A DNA stretch of 64,000 nt from Brucella rhizosphaerae (GTDB lineage: Bacteria > Pseudomonadota > Alphaproteobacteria > Rhizobiales > Rhizobiaceae), in contig NZ_NNRK01000034.1 in NCBI RefSeq assembly GCF_002252475.1, forward strand, positions 744,001 through 808,000. The letters are read 5' to 3'. The position numbers and the translations under genes were made by a program. The notes under the pieces are model-generated. The model was not told where the DNA came from. It did not search any database and saw nothing but the letters and a program-made list of their open reading frames with translations. Shown here in pieces: positions 47,805 through 56,364 of the stretch (the stretch's first letter is position 1; each line of letters opens with the position of its first letter).

Positions 47805-48749
47805 TTACACAAGCATATTTTGCGCGCGGAGCCATTTTTCAAACCAGCCCGGCCATTCTGTCGTTGGGGTTTCAGGACGGCCCATGCCAAAGCCGTGGCC
47901 TCCCGATGCGATCGGATGAAATTCCACCGCCACATGTGCCTGTTCACAAGCTTGCTGCATGATGCGGCTGTTGGCCGGGTTTGAAATCTGATCGTCATCG
48001 GCCTGGGTGAGAAATATCGGAGGGCAGTTCTTACTTACATGGCTCTCAACCGACCATTGCCGAACGGCTTCGTCAGTGGGGTGTTGGCCCACGAGCGAAC
48101 GCCGTGTTGAGGTGTGGTCATAGGGCGCTTCAAGTGTGATGACGGGATAAATCAGTGCTCCAACAGTGGGCCGTGCGGATTGATCATCGACATAATCGAC
48201 CGGCTCATAGGATGCAAAAGCTGAACGCGTTGCGGTAAGACCCATAAGATGTCCCCCTGCTGAAAAGCCCAGCGCGCCTATTTTATTTGGATCGATATTC
48301 CAGTTTGAAGCTTGTGCACGCACAATGCGAAAAGCACGTTGTGCGTCCTGAAGCGGTGCCAGCGGTCCGTCTGCCCAGCCCTCAATGGGCAAGCGATAGG
48401 TCAGCACGAAGGCATAGATGCCTCTTTCGGCAAGCCAGCGAGCTGCGGGATATGACTCTTTGCCTTCCTCAATACGCTTATATCCGCCGCCGCCTGCAAT
48501 GATTATCGCAGCGCCGTTCGGATGTTCTGGGGTGAAAATCTCAAGCCCTGGTACCGCAATGTTGGTGACGGCACCTTTTTTACTGATATTTGTTGCGCCG
48601 CTGGGACCACCGCCTCCAGGCGGTAAACCGGGCCAGAGCGAAATCCGGGTGCTATCCCCGGTGTTCTGCGCCTTTGCGATAAAAGCGGGCATATTGATTG
48701 CCGTTGCAAAGACTGCGCCACCAAGAAGCAGGTCACGACGGGAAATCAC
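47805..48749 (-). CDS. Tat-exported alpha/beta hydrolase (esterase)
   Basis: 314 residues from GTG 48749, which has GGAGG five bases before it. The N-terminus ISRRDLLLGGAVFATA is a Tat-type signal. The nucleophile is in GFSAGGHLMG, and an Asp and a late His (ASGGHGFGMG) complete a triad. GGGGYKRIEEGKE before it resembles acetylxylan-esterase-like and endo-xylanase-associated hydrolases. Likely a periplasmic deacetylase of sugars. A longer frame to 48818 has no ribosome site. Confidence 0.87.
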   Translation of the reverse strand: MISRRDLLLGGAVFATAINMPAFIAKAQNTGDSTRISLWPGLPPGGGGPSGATNISKKGAVTNIAVPGLEIFTPEHPNGAAIIIAGGGGYKRIEEGKESYPAARWLAERGIYAFVLTYRLPIEGWADGPLAPLQDAQRAFRIVRAQASNWNIDPNKIGALGFSAGGHLMGLTATRSAFASYEPVDYVDDQSARPTVGALIYPVITLEAPYDHTSTRRSLVGQHPTDEAVRQWSVESHVSKNCPPIFLTQADDDQISNPANSRIMQQACEQAHVAVEFHPIASGGHGFGMGRPETPTTEWPGWFEKWLRAQNMLV

Positions 48750-48850
48750 ATGTTCCTCCCTGGTTCGATATTCTCGAAATCTGAAAGTCAATGATGGCGG
48801 ATTTTTAGCTCTTCGCAAACGAGGGATAATGCTGCACCGCCAGTGGATCG

Positions 48851-48920
48851 AACCTGACGTATGAATCCGGGCTGAAATACAGGCTGTTTCATATGTCAGA
48901 TTCTAAACATCCATTGGATG
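48851..48920. repeat. Dispersed palindromic element, family B, copy 3
   Basis: TGACGTATGAA (48855-48865) and TTCATATGTCA (48888-48898) are complementary except for one G-T pair. It aligns base by base with the 52421 copy; where that has TTTGAA/TTCAAA, this has TATGAA/TTCATA, so the pairing is kept. Confidence 0.7.
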
Positions 48921-49045
48921 CTGTGCCAGCCAATTTTATACCGTTGTCCTTTGGTATCGATTTGTTTACCTTGCCCGCGAACCGCTTGTTAACTCCATAT
49001 CCCCCATAGTTCCTGCATCTTTAGGATGTATTTAAAGGAAGACCG

Positions 49046-49516
49046 TTGGCTGCTCTCTCCGCTCGCCGCGAAAAATATGACGACTCTTCAATTTCAGGCA
49101 CGGCGCTTATGCGTCATGCAGCTCTTGCTATGGTTGTTATGTCGTTGGCTGGATGTGCCATGGGTGGGGTCAGTATCGAAAAAGCGGTTCCTGATTCTTC
49201 GATGATCACAGGCTCAATCAAGCCTGCGCAAAAAGCTGAGACGGATACAGGCAAACTTTCCGATCAGTCGACCATCAAAGGCATTGTATCAGCGCTTGAT
49301 TTTACCCAATGGGGCAAGAAACCGGTGCCTTGGGCAAACCCGGACACTGGTAGCCAGGGCACAATCACGACGGTCGCCGAAACAAAATCTGACGATGGCC
49401 TGTGCCGTCAGTTTGAAACTTCACGCGAAGCCTTTGACGGTGTTTCCATTTATCGCGGTGAGACCTGCATGCAGCGCGGCGGACAGTGGACCTTAACCTC
49501 ATTTGCGCCAATTTAA
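49046..49516 (+). CDS. RT0821/Lpp0805-type surface lipoprotein
   Basis: 156 residues. The lipobox is LAGC at about residues 34-37, after a hydrophobic stretch, so Cys37 should be lipidated. The C-terminal half (CRQFETSREAFDGVSIYRGETCMQRGGQWTL region) is the pattern of the RT0821/Lpp0805 family, with two Cys that may pair. The start is TTG 49046 with AAGGAAG upstream; ATG 49109 would give a more ordinary lipoprotein signal and cannot be excluded. Confidence 0.8.
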   Translation: MAALSARREKYDDSSISGTALMRHAALAMVVMSLAGCAMGGVSIEKAVPDSSMITGSIKPAQKAETDTGKLSDQSTIKGIVSALDFTQWGKKPVPWANPDTGSQGTITTVAETKSDDGLCRQFETSREAFDGVSIYRGETCMQRGGQWTLTSFAPI

Positions 49517-49631
49517 GCTTTTTGGGAAACAGTCCTCTGTAACTCTGGAAGTTTTTGAGCTTCGTGCGCATATTATGGCAAACTGAGTCTAAAGACTGAG
49601 ATTGCAGTCATTTTCCAGAATGAGGACTTTT

Positions 49632-50576
49632 ATGCGCGATCCCTATAGCGTGCTGGGCGTCGCCAAAACGGCGAAGCCCGAAGAAATAAAATCGGCTTTT
49701 CGCAAGTTGGCCAAGAAGCACCATCCGGATCAGAATCAGGATGACCCAAAGGCGCAGGAGCGCTTTTCCGAGATCAACCAAGCCTATGAGATCGTTGGCG
49801 ACAAAGACAAGCGTGGCCAATTTGATCGCGGCGAGATCGACGCCGAAGGCAAGCCAGCTTTTCAGGGTTTTGGCGGCCAAGGTGGTTTTGGTGGTGCCGG
49901 CGGCGATCCGTTTGGTGGCTTCCGTCAGCGTGGCGGTAACGGCAATTTTGACTTTCGTGGTGCCGGTGGCGGGCAACAAGGTGGCTTCGGCGGTGCGGAA
50001 GACATATTGAACGATCTGTTCGGCGGTGCTTTTGGCGGCGCTGCGCGTGGCGGTGCACGTCAGCAGCGCGGGCCTGTGAAGGGCAGTGACCTTGCTGCAT
50101 CGATCAACATCACGCTTGAACAGGCAGCGGGCGCCGACAAGGTCGAAGCCGTGTTTCCCAACGGTAAGCATCTGAAGATCAAGCTGCCTCAGTTTGTCGA
50201 GGATGGTCAGACCATACGTCTTAAAGGGCAAGGCGAACATATCGTCGGTGGTACGCCCGGTGATGCTTTGGTGACAATCCACTTCAAGCCGAGCGCTCGT
50301 TTCAAGCTGGAAGGCCGCGATGTGCATGTTGACCTGCCGGTTGATCTTGCGGATGCGGTTCTTGGCGGCAAGGCAGAAGTTGATACGCTCAACGGGCGTA
50401 TCGCGGTCAAGGTTCCGGCATGGTCGAGTTCCGACAAGGTCCTGCGTCTCAAAGGTAAAGGATTGCCAATCAAGGCTGGTGGTCATGGCGATCTCTACGT
50501 CCATGTCCGCATTATGCTGCCTGAAGGTGGGGACGCAGAACTGGAAGAGTTTTTGCGCAATCGCAAAGCCGACTAA
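49632..50576 (+). CDS. DnaJ-class chaperone without zinc finger (CbpA-like)
   Basis: 314 residues. The J domain occupies 1-65, with HPD in KKHHPDQNQ, then a Gly/Phe-rich part of about 80 residues and the DnaJ C-terminal substrate-binding domains. The four-Cys zinc domain of DnaJ is missing, as in CbpA. GAGG stands before ATG 49632. Such proteins feed substrates to DnaK and often respond to stress or nutrient limitation. It has no partner gene beside it. Confidence 0.92.
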   Translation: MRDPYSVLGVAKTAKPEEIKSAFRKLAKKHHPDQNQDDPKAQERFSEINQAYEIVGDKDKRGQFDRGEIDAEGKPAFQGFGGQGGFGGAGGDPFGGFRQRGGNGNFDFRGAGGGQQGGFGGAEDILNDLFGGAFGGAARGGARQQRGPVKGSDLAASINITLEQAAGADKVEAVFPNGKHLKIKLPQFVEDGQTIRLKGQGEHIVGGTPGDALVTIHFKPSARFKLEGRDVHVDLPVDLADAVLGGKAEVDTLNGRIAVKVPAWSSSDKVLRLKGKGLPIKAGGHGDLYVHVRIMLPEGGDAELEEFLRNRKAD

Positions 50577-50603
50577 GCCAAACGGGTCATATTTAACCGT
50601 GTC

Positions 50604-50634
50604 GGGGCCGGATGCAGATGCTGCATCCGGCCCC
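50604..50634. other. Perfect 14-pair hairpin after the CbpA-like gene
   Basis: GGGGCCGGATGCAG (50604-50617) and CTGCATCCGGCCCC (50621-50634) are perfect complements with a three-base loop. No T run follows, so it is a strong stop or stability hairpin rather than a standard terminator. Confidence 0.8.
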
Positions 50635-50812
50635 GGAATCGGCTTGTGCTACCACATTCCTCAGCGATAACCCCAGCTATAGCCGATGCGCGAGCACAAC
50701 TGTGCTGTGCGATAAAATGACAATACCCGGCTTTTTACGCGCAATTGCTTGAAGCCTGTGCAAGCCTGTGCGATAGGGCATCTAGTTGATTATAGTTCAA
50801 TGAGGACCCTTA

Positions 50813-51631
50813 ATGACCGCAAAGTCTGGTTTGTTGCAGGGCAAGCGCGGATTGATTCTGGGCGTAGCCAACAACCGTTCCATCGCCTGGGGTATTGCCA
50901 AGGCTGCTCGTGAAGCTGGCGCGGAACTTGCATTCACCTATCAGGGTGATGCGTTGAAGAAGCGTGTCGAGCCACTGGCTGAAGAATTGGATGCGTTCGT
51001 CGCAGGGCATTGCGATGTCGCTGACGGTGCAAGCATTGATGCTGTTTTTGAAGCACTTGAAAAGAAGTGGGGCAAGCTCGACTTCGTCGTGCATGCGATT
51101 GGTTTCTCCGACAAGGATGAACTGACCGGCCGTTACGTCGATACATCGGAAGCCAATTTCCAGAACACGATGCTGATTTCAGTCTATTCGCTTACGGCAA
51201 TTTCACGCCGTGCAGAAAAGCTGATGGCTGATGGCGGTTCTATTCTGACGCTGACCTATTACGGTGCTGAAAAAGTTATGCCGAACTACAACGTCATGGG
51301 CGTTGCAAAGGCAGCACTTGAAGCAAGCGTAAAGTATCTCGCAGTCGATCTTGGACCACAGAACATTCGCGTTAACGCGATTTCTGCTGGCCCGATCAAG
51401 ACGCTTGCCGCATCCGGCATTGGCGACTTCCGTTATATTCTCAAGTGGAACGAATATAACGCACCGCTGCGCCGCACTGTGACCATCGAGGAAGTGGGCG
51501 ACGTAGGTCTCTATTTCCTCTCCGACCTGTCTCGCTCGGTTACGGGCGAGGTACACCATGCCGACAGTGGCTATCACGTCATCGGTATGAAGGCGGTTGA
51601 TGCGCCCGATATCTCTGTCGTCAAGGACTGA
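50813..51631 (+). CDS. fabI: Enoyl-[acyl-carrier-protein] reductase (NADH)
   Basis: 272 residues. The NAD motif VANNRSIAWGIAKA near 16-29 and the catalytic Tyr-x6-Lys, here YNVMGVAKAALE, identify the FabI type. It reduces the double bond at the end of each round of fatty-acid elongation. A standard length and unbroken motif set are seen. It is followed by a terminator at 51645-51680. Confidence 0.96.
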   Translation: MTAKSGLLQGKRGLILGVANNRSIAWGIAKAAREAGAELAFTYQGDALKKRVEPLAEELDAFVAGHCDVADGASIDAVFEALEKKWGKLDFVVHAIGFSDKDELTGRYVDTSEANFQNTMLISVYSLTAISRRAEKLMADGGSILTLTYYGAEKVMPNYNVMGVAKAALEASVKYLAVDLGPQNIRVNAISAGPIKTLAASGIGDFRYILKWNEYNAPLRRTVTIEEVGDVGLYFLSDLSRSVTGEVHHADSGYHVIGMKAVDAPDISVVKD

Positions 51632-51644
51632 GCAAGGTAATACC

Positions 51645-51682
51645 AAATCCCGAAAAGTTGACCGACTTTTCGGGATTTTTCT
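51645..51682. terminator. Terminator after fabI
   Basis: AAATCCCGAAAAGT/ACTTTTCGGGATTT, 14 perfect pairs with a six-base loop and a T run. Its core CCCGAAAA..TTTTCGGG matches the core of family-A elements. Confidence 0.93.
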
Positions 51683-51801
51683 TATGTCTTTCCGTTTGCG
51701 GGAAGGCTATCCAGAAAGGGCGCATGCGCAAAAATCTGAAACGGCTTTCGGATAATGTGCGCGTCAGGAAAAGAAACCAAGCGGCAGATTGAGGTAGGGT
51801 T

Positions 51802-52392
51802 TTGGCTCGGGAGATCATCTATTTTTCGCGTCACGGCGAAACGGACTGGAATATTTCGCAGCGCATTCAGGGGCAACTCGATATTGATATCAATGCTCAT
51901 GGCCGCACGCAGGCCGATCGCAATGGTGATATGCTCAAATCGCTGATCGGCAACGGCGCGGGCTACGATTTTGTTGCAAGTCCACTGCGCCGTACGCGCG
52001 AGACGATGGAACGTATTCGTCTGCGCATGGGTCTCGATCCTTATGACTTCCGTACTGATCCGCAGCTTATGGAAGTAAATTTCGGCGACTGGCAGGGCTT
52101 CATGATGGAAGACATTGCCAAAGAGCGCGAAGACCTCGTGGAAGCCCGTGCCCGCGACAAGTGGAACTTCATTCCGCCGGGTGAAACCGCTGAAAGCTAC
52201 ATGCGGCTCTCGCAGCGTATCGGTCGATGGGTGGAAGCGGTCGAATGGCCGACCGTTTGTGTGACACATGGCGGTTGCATTCGTACGTTGTTCTATCTTT
52301 ATGGTGATATAGACGGCCATGATGCGGCAAATATCTCCATTCCACAGGACAAGATCCTGAAGTTTGAAAACGATAAGCTTGAGTGGGTTTAA
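51802..52392 (+). CDS. Histidine phosphatase family protein (phosphoglycerate-mutase-like)
   Basis: 196 residues. The phosphohistidine motif is FSRHGETDWN near 8-17, and the second catalytic His is in VCVTHGGCIR. SPLRRTRETM also fits. This family ranges from cofactor-dependent phosphoglycerate mutase to various phosphatases, and the short length points to a phosphatase. The start TTG 51802 has GAGG upstream. It begins 170 bases after fabI with a terminator between. Confidence 0.9.
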   Translation: MAREIIYFSRHGETDWNISQRIQGQLDIDINAHGRTQADRNGDMLKSLIGNGAGYDFVASPLRRTRETMERIRLRMGLDPYDFRTDPQLMEVNFGDWQGFMMEDIAKEREDLVEARARDKWNFIPPGETAESYMRLSQRIGRWVEAVEWPTVCVTHGGCIRTLFYLYGDIDGHDAANISIPQDKILKFENDKLEWV

Positions 52393-52420
52393 AAACCCGA
52401 ATGGCCCTCTCGTGGATTGA

Positions 52421-52485
52421 AGTTGACGTTTGAATCCCGACCACAATAAATGCTCTTTCAAATGTCAAATTCGATAATCTACTAG
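52421..52485. repeat. Dispersed palindromic element, family B, copy 2
   Basis: TTGACGTTTGAA (52423-52434) pairs with TTCAAATGTCAA (52457-52468) with one G-T pair. It sits between two phosphatase genes and aligns with copies at 21290 and 48851. Confidence 0.75.
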
Positions 52486-52544
52486 ATTCATATAGCTGCT
52501 AGGGCTCTTTTTGATTCCAAGCTTTGCTCTGCCCTGAGAGAATT

Positions 52545-53318
52545 ATGCACTTCAAGCGCTTTGCGGTTATTGCGGATATTCATGGCAACAGCGATGCGTT
52601 GGCGGCCGTGCTGGCTGACATCGATGCCTTGTGTATTGAGACTGTCATTAATCTTGGTGACCATCTGAGCGGGCCGCTTGCAGCCCGCGAGACGTTGGAT
52701 ATGCTGATGGCGCGCGAGATGATCTCCATTCGTGGCAATCATGACCGCTGGTTGGTGGAAAAGCCTGTTGCCGAGATGGGTCCTTCGGATCGCGTTGCCT
52801 TTGAGCAGCTTGAAGCGCAGCACCTTGCATGGCTGTGCGATTTACCTGCCAGCTTGTCGCTAGCGGACGGAAAGATATTCATCTGCCATGGTACGCCGAC
52901 GAGTGACACAACTTACTGGTTGGAAACCGTCACAGCAACGGGCGATGTCGTTCTGCGTGGCCGTGATGAAATTGAAGCGGAGGCAGAAGATATTGCCGCC
53001 TCGCTTATCCTGTGCGGTCATACACATACCCCGCGCGTGGTGCGTTTGAGTGATGGTCGCCAGATCATCAATCCCGGAAGCGTTGGTTGCCCGGGCTATG
53101 ATGATGATCAGCCGGTGCCACATAGTGTCCAGACCGGAACGCCGAATGCCTCCTATGCCGTGATCGAAGACAGTTCGTTGGGTTGGCAGGTCACATTCCG
53201 TAGCATTCCCTATGATACGACGCGTATGGCTTCGTTGGCCGGGCAAGCGGGCAGGGCAGAATGGGCGCATGCCATCCGTAGCGGATGGCTTCGTTTAACG
53301 CCGGATTGCAAATCCTAA
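52545..53318 (+). CDS. Metallophosphoesterase
   Basis: 257 residues of the calcineurin-like YfcE/PrpE-type fold. The metal ligands are in AVIADIHGNSDAL, GDHLSGPLA, GNHDRW and later CGHTHTPR, with a NPGSVG loop. ATG 52545 is chosen over an in-frame start at 52524. These enzymes cut phosphodiesters or phosphomonoesters, often of small nucleotides. It is the gene before the toxin-antitoxin pair, 60 bases away, but belongs functionally to neither so far as is known. Confidence 0.9.
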   Translation: MHFKRFAVIADIHGNSDALAAVLADIDALCIETVINLGDHLSGPLAARETLDMLMAREMISIRGNHDRWLVEKPVAEMGPSDRVAFEQLEAQHLAWLCDLPASLSLADGKIFICHGTPTSDTTYWLETVTATGDVVLRGRDEIEAEAEDIAASLILCGHTHTPRVVRLSDGRQIINPGSVGCPGYDDDQPVPHSVQTGTPNASYAVIEDSSLGWQVTFRSIPYDTTRMASLAGQAGRAEWAHAIRSGWLRLTPDCKS

Positions 53319-53378
53319 ATCACTTTGATTGCCATTTGGCAAAAACATGCTATCTTTCTGCCATAAGGAAGGTGGGCC

Positions 53379-53792
53379 ATGGAACTACAGCCAATCAACA
53401 TAACGCCGGCAGGCGCCCTGACGAGTGTGATCACCGATGCGGAAGCGGGTGCACTTGCACGGACTACGGTTAATCTGCTCAAGGCCTGGAAGCTGTCTGA
53501 CATGGAGGCCTGTACGCTTTTGGGTGATATGTCACCGCGCACGTGGGCGCGCTGGAAGGAAGGCACTATCGGGCGCATCGATCGCGATCTGCGGATGCGG
53601 ATGGCGCATCTCATGGGCATTCACAAAGGCCTGCGTTATCTGTTTCGCGATGCCGCACGCGGTTATGCCTGGATCAGAAAGCCTAACGCTGCGTTTGGGG
53701 GGCTCTCGGCGCTGGACCTCATGCTGCGCGGCGAGATATCCGATCTTGCTGCCCTTCGCGACTGGCTTAATGCGGAGCGCGGCGCATGGTAA
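53379..53792 (+). CDS. Antitoxin, Xre/MbcA/ParS type, of a RES-domain system
   Basis: 137 residues. The N-terminal part has a helix-turn-helix-like region, with DMEACTLLGDMSPRTWARWK, the Xre-like DNA-recognition unit, at about 42-61. The C-terminal AFGGLSALDLMLRGEISDL is the toxin-binding signature of the MbcA/ParS family. It should bind and silence the RES toxin and repress its own operon. It overlaps the toxin gene by seven bases, the usual antitoxin-first layout. Confidence 0.93.
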   Translation: MELQPINITPAGALTSVITDAEAGALARTTVNLLKAWKLSDMEACTLLGDMSPRTWARWKEGTIGRIDRDLRMRMAHLMGIHKGLRYLFRDAARGYAWIRKPNAAFGGLSALDLMLRGEISDLAALRDWLNAERGAW

Positions 53793-54484
53793 GTGGCCTG
53801 GCTGTAAAGCGCCAAGTTCACTGGCCACAGACGTTTCGCATTATCCGCTCCATTCATCCGCCCATTGATCTGTTTGAGGATATTGCCGATCCCCGCGATT
53901 GGGAGGCGTTGGCTTCTGTTGAAGAAAAAACCAATCCGCGTATCCGCTTCGAGATTGGCGATCTCGGCAAAGTGCCTGCTGACCGACGTGTGTCGGGGCA
54001 TGGTGCATCTTATGTGATGGCACCGTTCGTGCATTGCTCCACGCAGCGCCCCGGCCGTTTTAGCGACGGAAGCTACGGTATCTATTACGCTGCAGACCGT
54101 GAGAATGTGGCGGTGGCTGAAACTATCCATCACCATGAAAAATTCATGCGTGCGACCAAAGAAGAACCCGGCTGGACGTCAGATTTTCGGGTGCTGATCG
54201 GTAGTGTCGAGCGGGCACTGGACGATGTCAGCACGGTGCCGGGCGTGCTTGATCCGGTCGATTACACCGCTTCACATATTGAGGGGCGAGAACTGCGCGC
54301 TCAGGGAAGTCATGGGCTTCTATGGCCGAGTGTTCGGATGCGCAGCGGGTTCTGTATCGGGATTTTCTGGCCGAATGTAATCGCTATTCCCGTTCAGGGG
54401 CGGCATTACAGCTATCACTGGAACGGGACCCGTGTCGATTTTGTTCGCCAATACGACACAGGCACGGTGCTTGAGGTGAAGTGA
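53786..54484 (+). CDS. RES-domain toxin
   Basis: 232 residues with the RES fold. The conserved run is GRFSDGSYGIYYAADRENVA then AETIHHHEKFM, holding the arginine, serine/tyrosine and glutamate thought to form the active site, and QGSHGLLWPSVR ends the core. Members such as MbcT deplete NAD+. The N-terminal 40 residues contact the antitoxin in relatives. Codon and base use do not stand out from the neighbours by eye. The start ATG 53786 is seven bases inside the antitoxin gene. Confidence 0.93.
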   Translation: MVSGLAVKRQVHWPQTFRIIRSIHPPIDLFEDIADPRDWEALASVEEKTNPRIRFEIGDLGKVPADRRVSGHGASYVMAPFVHCSTQRPGRFSDGSYGIYYAADRENVAVAETIHHHEKFMRATKEEPGWTSDFRVLIGSVERALDDVSTVPGVLDPVDYTASHIEGRELRAQGSHGLLWPSVRMRSGFCIGIFWPNVIAIPVQGRHYSYHWNGTRVDFVRQYDTGTVLEVK

Positions 54485-54526
54485 TCATTGGGCCTGAATG
54501 GTTAGCACGGCTCCAATTCTCTATCC

Positions 54527-54577
54527 TGCTCATTAGCGGACGCAAAACCGGGTGCTGTTTTTGCGCGGAATGCTCTA
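54527..54577. repeat. Dispersed palindromic element, family A, half copy in reverse orientation
   Basis: Read on the minus strand: AGAGCATTCCGCGCAAAA, then GGTTTTGCGTCCGCTAATGAGCA. This is an imperfect hairpin like the first half of the 61527 element. It sits 43 bases after the toxin gene. Confidence 0.65.
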
Positions 54578-54826
54578 AGGCGCTTCCTGAATGTCAGTAA
54601 TGAAGCGGGTATTGTCGGCTTCATCATAGAGAATGATGACCTTCATGCCTTTGGAAATGGCGGAATAGTCAAACTCGCCTGGCAATTTGTAGGTCTTGCC
54701 ATCATCCAGCGTGATGGTTTCTTTGTCCTTGTTGATGCCAGTGATTTTGCCTTCGACATCATCCGCCATGGCGACGGTCGAGAAGAGCGAGGCAATGATG
54801 AAGATTAGTCCCACCACATACTGCAT
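54575..54826 (-). CDS. DUF1344 family small exported protein
   Basis: 83 residues. A signal peptide of about 22 residues (MQYVVGLIFIIASLFSTVAMA) is followed by the mature DDVEGKITGINKDKETITLDD, the DUF1344 pattern, a small beta-barrel-like domain found in rhizobia. ATG 54826 is used because AGGAGG stands nine bases before it; ATG 54832 is immediately next to the site and a longer frame to 54895 is unlikely. Function unknown. Confidence 0.85.
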   Translation of the reverse strand: MQYVVGLIFIIASLFSTVAMADDVEGKITGINKDKETITLDDGKTYKLPGEFDYSAISKGMKVIILYDEADNTRFITDIQEAP

Positions 54827-55137
54827 GGCTGTCATCCTCCTTTTATGTGCCACTCTGTCCCTTGACTGATTCGACACGAATTGCATTTTGCGCAATCACT
54901 TTCCCTCTGGTTGTATAACCCAACTGTACGAATAGAGAATGAGCGGCGCAATGTGATTGTTGGGGCTATTTTAGTCGGTGGAATGTGTCAAAAAGAATGC
55001 GGTATGTGGATGATCCGAAGGAAATTTTGCGATCTTGATGAACCTATTCCGAGCTATAATTTGACCGTTGCCTAAAAGGCCAATAAAACCAGCCCGTATC
55101 CTGCCTGAAAAGGCGCATTCCTTAATCGGGCTTAGCA
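54827..55137. other. 311-base gap between a DUF1344 gene and aroC
   Basis: No gene seen. It should contain two divergent promoters. A short reading frame at 54881-55075 has no support. A TTGCGCAA-like palindrome at 54885-54897 is visible. Confidence 0.6.
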
Positions 55138-56232
55138 ATGTCTCATAACAGTTTTGGTCATCTCTTCCGCGTAACAACCTGGGGCGAAAGCCATGGTCTG
55201 GCGCTTGGTTGTGTGGTCGATGGCTGCCCTCCCGGCATCACTTTTACTGAAGCCGAAATTCAGTCCTATCTCGACAAGCGCAAGCCGGGTCAGTCGAAAT
55301 ACACAACGCAGCGCCGCGAGCCGGATCAGGTGCGCGTGCTGTCTGGCGTGCTGCTTGGCGATGACGGTGTGACCATGACGACCACTGGTACGCCAATTTC
55401 GATGATGATCGAAAACACCGATCAGCGCTCCAAGGACTACGGCGAAATCGCCCGCCAGTATCGTCCGGGCCATGCCGATTACGCTTACGACGTCAAATAT
55501 GGCATTCGCGATTTTCGTGGCGGCGGACGTTCATCTGCGCGTGAAACTGCGGCGCGTGTTGCGGCCGGTGCGATCGCGCGTAAAATCGTCCCGGGTCTTG
55601 AGGTGCGTGGTGCGCTCGTTTCCATGGGCGTACATGACATTGATCGTACGCGCTGGAACTGGGATGAAGTCGATAACAATCCGTTCTTCACGCCTGATGC
55701 GGGTTCGGTCGAGATTTTTGCGGAATATCTGGACGGTATCCGCAAGAACGGTTCTTCTATTGGTGCGATCATCGAGATCGTGGCCGAAGGTGTACCAGCA
55801 GGCATCGGCGCGCCGATTTATGGCAAGCTTGATCAGGATATTGCGAGCCTGCTCATGTCGATCAATGCTGTCAAAGGTGTTGAAATCGGCAATGGTTTTG
55901 AAGCAGCGCGTCTGACCGGCGAAGAAAATGCTGATGAAATGCGTATCGGTACTGACGGACAGCCAATGTTCCTGTCGAACCATGCGGGTGGCGTTCTTGG
56001 CGGTATTGCAACGGGCGCGCCCGTTGTTGCGCGTTTTGCAGTCAAGCCGACATCGTCGATCCTGACGCCGCGCAAGTCTATTGATAAGGACGGCAAAGAA
56101 GTTGATGTGATGACCAAGGGTCGCCATGATCCTTGCGTGGGAATCCGCGCAGTGCCGATTGGTGAAGCGATGGTCGCCTGTGCAATTGCTGATCATTATC
56201 TGCGTCATCGCGGCCAAACGGGGCGCGTGTAA
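55138..56232 (+). CDS. aroC: Chorismate synthase
   Basis: 364 residues starting [20 protein letters not shown]. The FMN/substrate regions [20 protein letters not shown] and [12 protein letters not shown] are intact. AroC performs the last step of the shikimate pathway, giving chorismate for aromatic amino acids and for the 4-hydroxybenzoate used by UbiA. Length is standard. A family-A half element follows it. Confidence 0.98.
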   Translation: MSHNSFGHLFRVTTWGESHGLALGCVVDGCPPGITFTEAEIQSYLDKRKPGQSKYTTQRREPDQVRVLSGVLLGDDGVTMTTTGTPISMMIENTDQRSKDYGEIARQYRPGHADYAYDVKYGIRDFRGGGRSSARETAARVAAGAIARKIVPGLEVRGALVSMGVHDIDRTRWNWDEVDNNPFFTPDAGSVEIFAEYLDGIRKNGSSIGAIIEIVAEGVPAGIGAPIYGKLDQDIASLLMSINAVKGVEIGNGFEAARLTGEENADEMRIGTDGQPMFLSNHAGGVLGGIATGAPVVARFAVKPTSSILTPRKSIDKDGKEVDVMTKGRHDPCVGIRAVPIGEAMVACAIADHYLRHRGQTGRV

Positions 56233-56272
56233 CGTTTAAAGAGAATAGTTTCAGGAACCAGGGGCCGGTTCT

Positions 56273-56319
56273 GAGCATATCGCGGAAAAGTAGGAACCGG
56301 TTTTCCGATCACGGCATGC
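56273..56319. repeat. Dispersed palindromic element, family A, half copy
   Basis: GAGCATATCGCGGAAAA and GGTTTTCCGATCACGGCATGC make an imperfect hairpin in the 132-base gap between aroC and ribBA. Confidence 0.6.
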
Positions 56320-56364
56320 ATGAAAGCAAGATACTGAAGCTGTGGTACAACCATTGAGGCTGAA

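Noticed and set aside
54881..55075. Short plus-strand frame before aroC
   Set aside because: It has no ribosome site or family resemblance, and its codons are unlike those of neighbouring genes.
56233..56364. Possible FMN riboswitch before ribBA
   Set aside because: The conserved bases of the FMN aptamer are not present; the visible hairpin is a family-A repeat.
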